Source: Candidatus Kapaibacterium sp. (GTDB lineage Bacteria; Bacteroidota; Ignavibacteria; Kapaibacteriales; UBA2268). From it: a stretch of 64,000 nucleotides of DNA. Within the stretch, counting starts at the first letter, position 1; the number at the start of each line of letters is the position of its first letter. The position numbers and the translations under genes are program-made. The DNA lies in assembly GCA_938031175.1 (NCBI GenBank), contig CALHGZ010000001.1, forward strand, positions 1-64,000, written 5' to 3'. Shown one piece after another: positions 27,058 through 34,575 of the stretch. The notes under the pieces are model-generated. The model was not told where the DNA came from. It did not search any database and saw only the letters and a program-made list of their open reading frames with translations.

Positions 27058-28032
27058 ATGAATATTAAAGATATAAGCAATCCGGTAGCATTACATTTGA
27101 ATGAATTTAATAAGTATTTCAAAGAAATTTTGAGGTCAGATAATTCATTACTAAATATAATTTTAAATTATATAGCAAATCGAAAAGGTAAGCAAATCAG
27201 GCCTATGCTTGTATTTTTATCAGCAGAATTATGCGGTGGCGTGACACAACGTTCCTATCCGGGAGCAGCAATGACTGAGTTACTTCACATAGCTACATTA
27301 ATACACGACGACGTAGTTGATAATGCAATCCAGCGCCGTGGTATGCCCTCGATAAATGCTATTTGGAAGAATAAGATTTCTGTTTTAATAGGTGATTATT
27401 TGCTCGCACGTGGTTTGTTGGTTGCTCTAAATAATGACGAATTTGGTTTTTTAAAAATTACATCAAATGCAGTCAAACGTATGAGTGAAGGAGAACTTTT
27501 GCAAATTCAAAAGAGCAAAACGATAAACATCGATGAACCAACATATTTTAATATCATTGCAGATAAAACAGCATCTCTAATTTCTGCTTGTTGCGAAATT
27601 GGAGCTTTAAGCGCAAGTGTGAATGAACGACATCATATTGCGTTAAGAAATTATGGTGAATATTTAGGAATTGCATATCAAATCAGAGATGATATATTTG
27701 ATTATAGAAGTAAATCAGCAGTTATCGGAAAACCCACGGGTAATGATTTAAAAGAAAAAAAATTGACCTTACCGCTCATTTATTCATTTACGAAAGTTAA
27801 AAAGACTCAGGCAAAAGAAATTATCAAATTGATAAAATCAGGTAATTTAAAATCTAAAGATATAAAATTTATTGCAGATTTTGTCATAGAGAATGGTGGA
27901 ATAGATTATGCCGAACAAAAAGCTGAAGAATATGCACAAAAAGCTTTACAGGAAATTCAATTATTTGATGAATCTCCGGCTAAACAATCATTAATAGAAC
28001 TTACTCGTTTTGTTATCAAAAGAGAGTCTTAA
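27058..28032 (+). CDS. Polyprenyl (octaprenyl-type) diphosphate synthase
   Basis: A 324-residue trans-isoprenyl diphosphate synthase that extends allylic diphosphates with isopentenyl diphosphate, usually to make the quinone side chain. It has both Asp-rich motifs: D-D-V-V-D near residue 83 (L-I-H-D-D-V-V-D) and D-D-I-F-D near 213 (Y-Q-I-R-D-D-I-F-D-Y), plus G-K-Q-I-R-P-M-L near 45 and the conserved K-T-A-S-L region near 170. Product length cannot be read from sequence with certainty; the small residues before the first motif fit a long-chain product. It may be co-transcribed with tatC and the Bax-inhibitor-1 gene. Confidence 0.92.
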   Translation: MNIKDISNPVALHLNEFNKYFKEILRSDNSLLNIILNYIANRKGKQIRPMLVFLSAELCGGVTQRSYPGAAMTELLHIATLIHDDVVDNAIQRRGMPSINAIWKNKISVLIGDYLLARGLLVALNNDEFGFLKITSNAVKRMSEGELLQIQKSKTINIDEPTYFNIIADKTASLISACCEIGALSASVNERHHIALRNYGEYLGIAYQIRDDIFDYRSKSAVIGKPTGNDLKEKKLTLPLIYSFTKVKKTQAKEIIKLIKSGNLKSKDIKFIADFVIENGGIDYAEQKAEEYAQKALQEIQLFDESPAKQSLIELTRFVIKRES

Positions 28033-28071
28033 TTTTTTTAATTGTTTTTTATTATTAATGGAGAATAAATA

Positions 28072-28770
28072 ATGAAGCCTCTTGTAAATGAGCAATTAAT
28101 TCATTCAGCAATAGCTGAAGCCCAACAAAGCTATATGACGAAGGTATATGCTTGGATGTTAGTTGGATTGCTAATAACGGGTTTCACATCATATTTAGCA
28201 AATATTAACCAGTGGGATTTATCAATTGTTGCTAATGGTTTATTCTGGATTGTGATAATAATGCAATTAGGTTTGGTTATAGCATTATCAGGATGGATAT
28301 ATAAAATGCCTGTGCCTGTAGCTGCTATGTCATTTTTTATTTATTCTTTTCTTACGGGGCTAACTTTTGCAATGATTTTCAGGGTTTATACAACTGAATC
28401 GATTTACAATACATTTTTCATAGCAGCCGGTATGTTCGGTGCTTTGAGCTTTTTTGGATATGTCACCAAGAAGAACTTATCGGCTATTGGAAGTTTTATG
28501 TTTATGGGATTGATAGGATTGATACTTGCTTCAATTGTAAATATATTTCTTGTCAATTCAGCTTTGCATTTTGTCATCAGCATAATCGGAGTTATTGTTT
28601 TTGCAGGTTTAACTGCTTATGATACTCAGCAAATCAAGGAGATGTATGTTTTAGATGCTGAAGGCTCAGATATAGCTACAAAGGGGGCAATCATAGGTGC
28701 TTTAAAACTTTATCTCGATTTTATTAACTTATTTTTGTTTTTACTGCGAATTTTCGGAAGAAGAAATTGA
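28072..28770 (+). CDS. Bax inhibitor-1/YccA family membrane protein
   Basis: A 232-residue protein with seven membrane segments, in the BI-1 (TMBIM) family of putative pH-sensitive calcium channels. Visible signatures are Y-M-T-K-V-Y-A-W-M near residue 24, S-F-L-T-G-L-T-F near 95, the G-L-T-A-Y-D-T-Q-Q-I-K loop near 182 with the conserved Asp, and A-L-K-L-Y-L-D-F-I-N-L-F-L near 212. A GGAG ribosome-binding site precedes the ATG by 8 bases. Its stop codon overlaps the TTG start of the following TPR gene, so the two are probably translationally coupled. Confidence 0.92.
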   Translation: MKPLVNEQLIHSAIAEAQQSYMTKVYAWMLVGLLITGFTSYLANINQWDLSIVANGLFWIVIIMQLGLVIALSGWIYKMPVPVAAMSFFIYSFLTGLTFAMIFRVYTTESIYNTFFIAAGMFGALSFFGYVTKKNLSAIGSFMFMGLIGLILASIVNIFLVNSALHFVISIIGVIVFAGLTAYDTQQIKEMYVLDAEGSDIATKGAIIGALKLYLDFINLFLFLLRIFGRRN

Positions 28771-29543
28771 AAGAATTTGATGAGAATATAACTCCCTTTT
28801 TTGCCATAGAAGCAGAAAAACTGCTAAGTGAAGGTAGAATTTCGGAGGCTATTGAATTATGTAAAAATGGAATTAACATTTATCCTGACTATCAGACTGC
28901 TTATATTGTTCTATTCAGAGCTTATTTAAAAAATAATGAACTAATCAGTGCAAAAGAATTAATAACCCATTTTAATAACTTATTTCCAACAAGTAAACAA
29001 TTCCATAAATTAAAACTTGAATTAAGCCAATACATAGCACAGGAAATGAGAAATGAAGAAAAGGTCAAAAGTGATTTATCAATGGCTGATTCTGCAATTA
29101 TATCCGATTTAATTATCAATACAAAAGATGTAGAGAAACGAAAATTTCTTAAAATGTTTACTGAATATCAATCAGATGCAAATTACCAAATAAATATTAA
29201 AGCATCTGATTTGAGTCTAATCCCAGGGTTGGAAATATCTATGTATCAATTGAACAGACAGAAAGTATCGGCAAGAGATTATGTAAAGGCAGAAATTGAT
29301 TTTTCAAGCAAATCTGATTTCCAATCGATTGAATCTGTAAAAGTTGATGAAAAATCAAACGATCAAATAGAAGATTTACAACAAACTCCACTTATAACAG
29401 AAACGCTAGCGGGTATTTATGAAAGTCAAGGAGCCATAGCCGAAGCGATTCGAGCTTATGAAGTGTTGTCATTAATGTATCCCGAAAGAATAGAAAAATA
29501 CAAGATCAAAATCGAAAATCTTCAAAAAAAAATCAATCAGTAA
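28767..29543 (+). CDS. TPR-repeat protein of unknown function
   Basis: A 258-residue cytoplasmic protein starting at a TTG that overlaps the upstream stop (TTGA). Residues about 12-80 hold two tetratricopeptide-like units (A-E-K-L-L-S-E-G-R-I-S-E-A-I-E-L-C, then N-E-L-I-S-A-K-E-L-I). A further TPR lies near the C-terminus (L-A-G-I-Y-E-S-Q-G-A-I-A-E-A-I-R-A-Y). The middle is low-complexity and charged. Such proteins serve as scaffolds; no partner can be inferred beyond coupling to the BI-1 gene. The 3' end overlaps the convergent fbp gene by 11 bases. Confidence 0.8.
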   Translation: MKEFDENITPFFAIEAEKLLSEGRISEAIELCKNGINIYPDYQTAYIVLFRAYLKNNELISAKELITHFNNLFPTSKQFHKLKLELSQYIAQEMRNEEKVKSDLSMADSAIISDLIINTKDVEKRKFLKMFTEYQSDANYQINIKASDLSLIPGLEISMYQLNRQKVSARDYVKAEIDFSSKSDFQSIESVKVDEKSNDQIEDLQQTPLITETLAGIYESQGAIAEAIRAYEVLSLMYPERIEKYKIKIENLQKKINQ

Positions 29544-30585
29544 TTTTATTCATTAATTGATATGGATGTTTGTTTTCAAGAAATAACATTAATTCATCAA
29601 TATTTTCAGGGCTACCCATAAAAATAGGTGTTGTCTGGTGTAAGTTATTTGGAACAATATCCAGGATACGATTTTTACCATCAGTGGCTTTACCGCCGGC
29701 ATTTTCAATAATCATTGCCAAGGGGTTTACTTCGTAAAGTAATCTGAGTTTTCCATTTGGAAGATTTTTTTCAGCAGGGTACATATATATACCGCCGTAG
29801 TGCAAGGTTCGGTGTATATCGCCAACAGCTGTAGCTATATATCTCATAGTGTATGGTTTATCACTATCAATTCCGGGAGTTTTTATGTAATTAATATATT
29901 GACGGACTCTATCATCCCATTTGAAATAATTACCTTCATTGCAACTATAGTATCTACCTTTTTTAGGGATTTTAAGATTTTCATAAGTGAGTAAAAATTC
30001 GCCAATAGTGGGGTCATAGGTGAACACATTAACACCATTGCCCGTTGTATATACTAATATAGTGCTGCTTCCATACAGCACGTATCCGGCGGCTTTCTGT
30101 CGGTATCCCGGTTGAAGAATATCTTCAAGTGTGGGTTCGTTGGTATTATTAATATCAATTTTTTGGTAAAGCGAAAAAATGGTTCCAATAGTTATGTTAA
30201 CATCAATATTTGAAGAACCATCGAGTGGGTCGAAAGCTAATATATATTTCCCTCTTTTGTACTTTGATGGGATTTGGATAAGCTCATCGTTTTCCTCGCT
30301 AATCATTGCACAAAGATGTCCCGAATGATTCATAGCTCTATATATAACTTCGTTTGCATAGACATCGAGCCTTCTCACCATTTCTCCGTGAATATTTGTT
30401 GACTCGGTAAGTCCAAGGATATCATTTAAACCTGCTCTTCTAACATCTCTCGATATTATACGAATTGCAAACATTAAGTCACGCAAAAGTGATGTGAATT
30501 CACCAGTTGCTTCTGGGTGCAAATCTTCTTGTTCTGTAATATAGCGATCTACTGTGTAAAGTTTTGAAATGTTAATTGGTGGCAT
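29533..30585 (-). CDS. fbp: Fructose-1,6-bisphosphatase, class 1
   Basis: Gluconeogenic Mg-dependent phosphatase converting fructose-1,6-bisphosphate to fructose-6-phosphate. The 350-residue length is normal. The metal-binding signature is present: S-E-E-N-D near residue 96, F-D-P-L-D-G-S-S-N-I at 118-127, and the substrate-binding M-R-Y-I-A-T-A-V-G-D-I-H-R-T-L-H-Y-G-G segment near 240-262, followed by E-V-N-P-L-A-M-I-I-E-N-A-G-G-K-A. Its presence implies a gluconeogenic or autotrophic phase. Its own promoter box lies 30-40 bases upstream. Confidence 0.95.
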   Translation of the reverse strand: MPPINISKLYTVDRYITEQEDLHPEATGEFTSLLRDLMFAIRIISRDVRRAGLNDILGLTESTNIHGEMVRRLDVYANEVIYRAMNHSGHLCAMISEENDELIQIPSKYKRGKYILAFDPLDGSSNIDVNITIGTIFSLYQKIDINNTNEPTLEDILQPGYRQKAAGYVLYGSSTILVYTTGNGVNVFTYDPTIGEFLLTYENLKIPKKGRYYSCNEGNYFKWDDRVRQYINYIKTPGIDSDKPYTMRYIATAVGDIHRTLHYGGIYMYPAEKNLPNGKLRLLYEVNPLAMIIENAGGKATDGKNRILDIVPNNLHQTTPIFMGSPENIDELMLFLENKHPYQLMNKITD

Positions 30586-30613
30586 TTTTTAATTTCTCTT
30601 TTGTTAAAAAAAA

Positions 30614-30621
30614 CAAAATTA
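30614..30621 (-). promoter_or_regulatory. TAnnTTTG -7 promoter box (TAATTTTG) for fbp
   Basis: An exact minus-strand match 28 bases before the fbp ATG, predicting a leader of about 22 bases. It shows fbp need not depend on the upstream stress-protein gene. Confidence 0.45.
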
Positions 30622-30652
30622 TAAATAAATAAATAAAATATTCCGAATGATT

Positions 30653-31096
30653 TTAATTTGTAATTCTAAGAGCTAATACAGGGCATTTTGCTTTTCTAAG
30701 AACTTTTTCAGTGGTGCTTCCAAAAATTAGATGCTCAAAACCTTTACGACCGTGAGTAGCGATACAAATAAGATCAATAGAGTTTTTTTCAGCATAATAT
30801 GTAATAATATCCCCGGCTTTGCCAAGCAAAACTTTAGTAAGTCTGTTGATTTTTTCAGGGATTCGTTGTGATAATTTATCTAATTCGTCAGAATAATGAT
30901 TTTGCAAATTAGTAGTCAGGTCTGCAGGATTAATTGCAGGAAAGCCAGGAGTCGCAGGTAAAATAATAGGTTCAATTACATGAAGAAGATGAATTGTAGA
31001 GTTGAACATTACGGATATTTTGATTGCATAGTTGAAAGCAGACTCCGAACCGATTGAAAAGTCTATGGGTACCAATATATTTTTAAAAATTTCCAT
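30653..31096 (-). CDS. Universal stress protein (UspA family)
   Basis: A 147-residue single-domain universal stress protein. The fold markers are I-L-V-P-I-D-F-S-I-G-S-E-S-A at the N-terminus, I-H-L-L-H-V-I near residue 35, and the ATP-binding loop G-R-K-G-F-E-H-L-I-F-G-S-T-T-E-K-V-L-R near residues 115-133, a G-x2-G-x(9)-G-(S/T) type motif that in this family indicates nucleotide binding. It lies upstream of fbp on the same strand, 67 bases apart. The biological trigger is unknown. Confidence 0.92.
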   Translation of the reverse strand: MEIFKNILVPIDFSIGSESAFNYAIKISVMFNSTIHLLHVIEPIILPATPGFPAINPADLTTNLQNHYSDELDKLSQRIPEKINRLTKVLLGKAGDIITYYAEKNSIDLICIATHGRKGFEHLIFGSTTEKVLRKAKCPVLALRITN

Positions 31097-31187
31097 AGTT
31101 TAATGACTAAATTAAAAAAAATAAAGCACGAAAATATAGTAAATACGAATTTACTTTGAATATAAAAAAAATACAATTATATTTACG

Positions 31188-31209
31188 TTACCCGATATCC
31201 TTCGGGTAA
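31188..31209 (+). other. 8-bp inverted repeat in the leader of the PAS gene
   Basis: TTACCCGA and TCGGGTAA pair perfectly around a 6-base loop, 26 bases before the ATG at 31236. It could be a protein operator or an RNA hairpin. It lacks a T-run, and the divergent stress-protein gene begins 92 bases away. Confidence 0.5.
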
Positions 31210-31235
31210 ATTAACTATTAAGACCGGAGGATAAA

Positions 31236-32051
31236 ATGAAATCAAAAAAACAGCAGTTACCAATAAGTAAATCCAGAGTCGAAAGTCAATATTTTTGGGA
31301 TAGTGAGATAGACACAATTGAAAAGAGACATTTGGAATTAGAGAAAGCATTAAAAGATAGCAATGAGCGTTTCAAGGCGATAGCTGATTATACTTTTGAC
31401 ATGGAATTATGGCACGCACCGGATGGTAGGCTCCTTTGGGTTAATAAATCAGCCGAGAGAATTACTGGTTATACAGTTGATGAATGTATGAAAATGGATA
31501 GATTCCCTTTGCCGCTTGTTTATTACGAAGACTTACAGAAAATTGAAACTTATTATAAGAAAGCTTTAGTTGACCCAACTACAGAGCATGATATAACATT
31601 CAGGGTGCGTCGTAAAAATGGCACTTTAATTTGGGTTTCGGCTTCTTGGCAACCAATTTATGATGAATATGGAAATTGTAATGGATTAAGAACAAGTATA
31701 AGAGATATTTCAAAAAGAGTGCAAGCCGAAGAGTTACTTAAAAGAGTGATTGAAGAAATGAGAAAATCAAATGAAACAATCAACAAACAAATTTATAAGA
31801 TGAACGAATTAAAATTCAAACATGATTCTATTGAAAGAAAATACAAAGAATTAGAAAATAAAAGAGATAGATTCCTATCAATGATTTCACAGGATTTAGT
31901 AAAAATATTTATTGGCTTACAAACAGTAAATGAGTTAATTGAAAGTATCAATGAGGAGAAAGCAAACCGTGCGAAAGAAAAAATTGATGAAATAAAGGAA
32001 TTTATCCAGGATTGCCTCAAAGAAGTCAATACATATTTTATAAATCTTTAG
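31236..32051 (+). CDS. PAS-domain protein with truncated, inactive kinase remnant
   Basis: A 271-residue cytoplasmic protein with a strong GGAGG ribosome-binding site. A short coiled segment leads into one PAS domain at about 45-160 (L-W-V-N-K-S-A-E-R-I-T-G-Y, then H-D-I-T-F-R-V-R-R-K-N-G-T-L-I-W-V-S-A, then R-D-I-S-K-R). A long coiled coil follows. Near residue 210 is R-D-R-F-L-S-M-I-S-Q-D-L, the HisKA dimerisation motif with the phospho-accepting His changed to Gln. The protein ends without an ATPase domain. It cannot autophosphorylate and is probably a sensor/adaptor or a decayed kinase. Its 3' end overlaps the convergent Mor-like gene by 14 bases. Confidence 0.8.
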   Translation: MKSKKQQLPISKSRVESQYFWDSEIDTIEKRHLELEKALKDSNERFKAIADYTFDMELWHAPDGRLLWVNKSAERITGYTVDECMKMDRFPLPLVYYEDLQKIETYYKKALVDPTTEHDITFRVRRKNGTLIWVSASWQPIYDEYGNCNGLRTSIRDISKRVQAEELLKRVIEEMRKSNETINKQIYKMNELKFKHDSIERKYKELENKRDRFLSMISQDLVKIFIGLQTVNELIESINEEKANRAKEKIDEIKEFIQDCLKEVNTYFINL

Positions 32052-32328
32052 CTCGTACGCTTTTTCTGTTCCTTTTTTGTAATACTCTTAAAAAATATTC
32101 AGAAACATTCAACTCGCGAGCTATCTGTTTCTGGCTTTTTTCCTTGTTTTGAGATAGGTATTTTAATATAAATTTATCGAGGCGGGAAATTTTTGGTATA
32201 TAAAAATTTAAGCCCCCAAAAAATTTGAGCATCTTTCTAACTGTATCTAACCCGCAAGCTTCAGCAAGCATTTTCAAATCCTCAGTTAAATCTTCAAATT
32301 CAATTTGTTCGAAAATATCAGTTTTCAT
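32038..32328 (-). CDS. Mor/C-like transcriptional activator (HTH)
   Basis: A 96-residue DNA-binding protein resembling the Mor activator family of Mu-like phages: D-L-T-E-D-L-K-M-L-A-E-A-C-G-L-D-T at 13-29, F-F-G-G-L-N-F-Y-I-P-K at 36-46, then a helix-turn-helix S-Q-K-Q-I-A-R-E-L-N-V-S-E-Y-F-L-R at about 65-81 and a basic tail. Mor proteins activate phage middle promoters. No phage structural genes are nearby, so it is a domesticated or orphan regulator. A GAGGTG ribosome-binding site lies 8 bases before the ATG. Divergent to the XRE gene across a 121-base region with a shared palindrome. Confidence 0.65.
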   Translation of the reverse strand: MKTDIFEQIEFEDLTEDLKMLAEACGLDTVRKMLKFFGGLNFYIPKISRLDKFILKYLSQNKEKSQKQIARELNVSEYFLRVLQKRNRKSVRAKDL

Positions 32329-32367
32329 TTAACACCTCAAAAGTTTTGATTTTTAGTATTATTATAT

Positions 32368-32407
32368 TATTTTTGTATTGTTAATACAAAATTACCGTAA
32401 TAATTAC
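32368..32407 (+). promoter_or_regulatory. Divergent promoter pair with palindromic operator
   Basis: Two TAnnTTTG boxes face outward: TATTTTTG on the plus strand (32368-32375, toward the XRE gene) and TAATTTTG on the minus strand (32394-32387, toward the Mor-like gene). A perfect inverted repeat, TTTTGTATT and AATACAAAA around GTT (32371-32391), overlaps both boxes. A second short palindrome, GTAAT-A-ATTAC, follows at 32397-32407. A dimeric repressor bound at the first repeat could block both promoters. Confidence 0.65.
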
Positions 32408-32449
32408 GTCAAATTTAAATAAATAATTTATAAATAAAAAGTAAATCTT

Positions 32450-32836
32450 ATGGAAATAAATCAAAATGAAATAGGGAAAAGATTGAGATTTATACGTGAG
32501 AATTACATTATGCCGGGTATAAAATTATCAGCTAATCAAGTTGCAAAACTACTCAATTCAACTTCAGACAAAATCTTAAATTATGAACGTGGATTATCGA
32601 ATATTCCAAATGCGATACTTATCTCGCTGTATCAATTAGGGATTAATCCTGTTTACATATTGACAGGGGAAGAAAATGTTTTTGCTAATAATACGAACGG
32701 TAAGTTATTAGCTGAGAAGTACAAGATAATTTCAAAAAATCAATCCCTGTACATTAAAAAATTGAGTGATGATAATTTTAAAACAGTAAAAGCTGCTGCT
32801 AAGGATCTAAGAGAAAATTTTGATGAAAAAAGATGA
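32450..32836 (+). CDS. XRE-family helix-turn-helix regulator
   Basis: A 128-residue protein whose first 65 residues are a Cro/CI-type HTH: I-G-K-R-L-R-F-I-R-E-N-Y at 7-18, L-S-A-N-Q-V-A-K-L-L-N-S-T-S-D-K-I-L-N-Y-E-R-G at 25-47 (recognition helix), then I-P-N-A-I-L-I-S-L-Y-Q-L-G-I-N-P-V-Y-I-L-T-G-E. The C-terminal half is helical and charged and probably dimerises. It overlaps the following S24-peptidase gene by 14 bases, so the two are co-translated. Together they resemble a CI/LexA-type repressor split into two chains. The probable target is the palindrome just upstream. Confidence 0.85.
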   Translation: MEINQNEIGKRLRFIRENYIMPGIKLSANQVAKLLNSTSDKILNYERGLSNIPNAILISLYQLGINPVYILTGEENVFANNTNGKLLAEKYKIISKNQSLYIKKLSDDNFKTVKAAAKDLRENFDEKR

Positions 32837-33473
32837 GTATATAAAAAGTCTTCTACAATTAAATAATGATGAGTTTATTCAGGAGATTAAATCAATAATA
32901 ATAAAATCTCATTTTGATATTAATGTTCCTAAATGGAAACAAGAGTTATTATTTGACGATCTGGATGATGAGAAGCAAAAATTACTTCAGCAAGCTGTTT
33001 ATGAAGCTTATTCATATATTGAATTGCTTGAAAGTGATATTTTCAGAAAATCTACAGATATTCCAATAAATTTTGATAGGCTTAATGAAGTAGAAATTGA
33101 ATTAATTGAGAAATTTTTCAAGAGTAACAAGATTAATAACTACGCATTTGAAAATTCGGGAGAGAGTTTATCAAAAATTCTTGATTTGGAAAACCATAAA
33201 ATGTTATTTGCACGGGTTTCCGGAAATTCTATGATTGGAGCTAATTTAAATGATAATGATATTATTATTATTGATACTTCATCAAAACCAATCAATGGAG
33301 ATATTGTTTTAATTAATTTAGGAGGGGAATTTATTGTAAAAAGGCTCAAAATAATTAATACAGAAATTTATTTTGTTTCAGAAAATGCTGAAATGCCACC
33401 TTATAAAATTGATTTTGCAGGAGATTTTAGGATTATTGGTGTGGTCAAATATTATATAAAATCAGTCGAATAG
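32823..33473 (+). CDS. S24-family (LexA/CI/UmuD-like) autoprotease domain protein
   Basis: A 216-residue protein from ATG 32823; a TTG one codon earlier is possible. The N-terminal 110 residues are helical with no recognisable HTH. The C-terminal domain is an S24 peptidase: R-V-S-G-N-S-M with catalytic Ser136, N-D-N-D-I-I-I-I-D, then G-D-I-V-L-I-N and F-I-V-K-R-L with catalytic Lys173. In LexA, UmuD and CI, such domains cleave themselves when stimulated by RecA filaments. Here the DNA-binding part is a separate overlapping gene (XRE). Whether a cleavable Ala-Gly or Cys-Gly peptide exists is unclear. It converges on mobA with a 12-base overlap. Confidence 0.85.
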   Translation: MKKDEYIKSLLQLNNDEFIQEIKSIIIKSHFDINVPKWKQELLFDDLDDEKQKLLQQAVYEAYSYIELLESDIFRKSTDIPINFDRLNEVEIELIEKFFKSNKINNYAFENSGESLSKILDLENHKMLFARVSGNSMIGANLNDNDIIIIDTSSKPINGDIVLINLGGEFIVKRLKIINTEIYFVSENAEMPPYKIDFAGDFRIIGVVKYYIKSVE

Positions 33474-34070
33474 ACTTTTTAAATATTGAGCATAATCCTC
33501 TTGGGTATTGATATTCAAAAGAATATTTTTTTTGTATGTATTCATTTTTGAAGCTTCTACAATAAATGGCTTAATTAAATTGATAAAATTATACATACTT
33601 AATGTTCTTTTGTCTGTTTTACTTTTTTCTGAATTTATTATTTGTTCAATTATCGAAACATTTTCATTATGATAGATTGCACATAGCGGTTGTATCCGGT
33701 TATCAACTTTAAGAATAGAATTACGATATTTTAAAGTAATTTCTACAAATTCACGGATGAAATCACTGTTAATATTGGGCAAATCGCAGGAAATGACAAA
33801 GATTTTTTCATTCGATGAATGTAATAAAGCAGAATGGATACCCCCCAGGGGACCATAGGATTTGAAAATATCTTTTACCTGCCTTTGTTTGATGAAATCA
33901 TAATAAATGTTACCGGTAGAAACAAGAATTTCAGAAAAAACGGATTCCAACTGATTAATTAAATATTGAATTAGAGGTATTCCGTCCTTATTGATTAACG
34001 CTTTATTACTTCCAAATCTACTACTTTTGCCACCTGCTAATATAACACCGCTAATGGAATATAAATTCAT
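33462..34070 (-). CDS. mobA: Molybdenum cofactor guanylyltransferase
   Basis: MobA attaches GMP from GTP to molybdopterin, making the guanine-dinucleotide form (bis-MGD) used by DMSO-reductase-family enzymes. The 202 residues carry the family signature I-L-A-G-G-K-S-S-R-F-G-S-N-K-A near residue 10, then G-P-L-G-G-I-H-S-A-L near 74, the metal-binding V-I-S-C-D-L-P-N, Q-P-L-C-A-I-Y near 127, and a C-terminal N-I-N-T-Q-E-D-Y. It is the last gene behind the Moco-like leader and overlaps the NTPase gene by 20 bases. The PsrA-type enzyme 7 kb upstream on the same strand is a natural consumer of its product. Confidence 0.9.
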   Translation of the reverse strand: MNLYSISGVILAGGKSSRFGSNKALINKDGIPLIQYLINQLESVFSEILVSTGNIYYDFIKQRQVKDIFKSYGPLGGIHSALLHSSNEKIFVISCDLPNINSDFIREFVEITLKYRNSILKVDNRIQPLCAIYHNENVSIIEQIINSEKSKTDKRTLSMYNFINLIKPFIVEASKMNTYKKNILLNINTQEDYAQYLKSLFD

Positions 34071-34575
34071 TTATTAAACTTTCTGAGTATTCATCATTAT
34101 CGACATCGAAAATAAATGAATCATTCAAATTATATTTAATGATTATCTCGTTGAGTAAATTTTTGCGTACTACAAGAAATAAAAATTTAATATTAGATGT
34201 AATCAATAAACAAAGACATTTGTGCCATCCGATATTGGATGTTTCAAGAATACCTATTTCATCTAATAAAATAATATCTATTTTTCTTTTAATTGACTCG
34301 AAAATTTCTAATGTTGCAAAGTCGAACGAAGATTTTCTATATCGGAAATCACCACATTGATCTGATGAAAACTCTGGGTCTTTTCTCATTAATTCGAGTT
34401 TTCTTCTATTTTCCAAATTGACTATATCATATCCAATTAACTTGTCATCCCTGTAAACTGGTTCAGATAAAAATCCGCTAAATTTAATATTGTTTTTTCT
34501 AAGGAAATTTGCAACATTAAGTAGACTTTTTGATTTACCTTTTCCTTTAGCACCTGTTATAATAAATACTTTCAT
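34051..34575 (-). CDS. THEP1-like nucleoside-triphosphatase (NTPase_1)
   Basis: A 174-residue P-loop protein: Walker A G-A-K-G-K-G-K-S-K-S at 8-17, G-F-L-S-E-P-V-Y near 34, G-Y-D-I-V-N-L-E near 48, a Walker-B-like I-D-I-I-L-L-D-E-I-G near 99-108, and F-L-F-L-V-V-R-K near 130. The layout matches THEP1-type NTPases, which hydrolyse NTPs slowly and whose physiological role is unclear. It is not an ABC ATPase: no ABC signature is present. Between a TonB receptor and mobA, it might act as a MobB-like helper in cofactor maturation or energise the adjacent transporter; both ideas are inference. Overlaps the TonB gene by 4 bases and mobA by 20. Confidence 0.75.
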   Translation of the reverse strand: MKVFIITGAKGKGKSKSLLNVANFLRKNNIKFSGFLSEPVYRDDKLIGYDIVNLENRRKLELMRKDPEFSSDQCGDFRYRKSSFDFATLEIFESIKRKIDIILLDEIGILETSNIGWHKCLCLLITSNIKFLFLVVRKNLLNEIIIKYNLNDSFIFDVDNDEYSESLINEFIFH

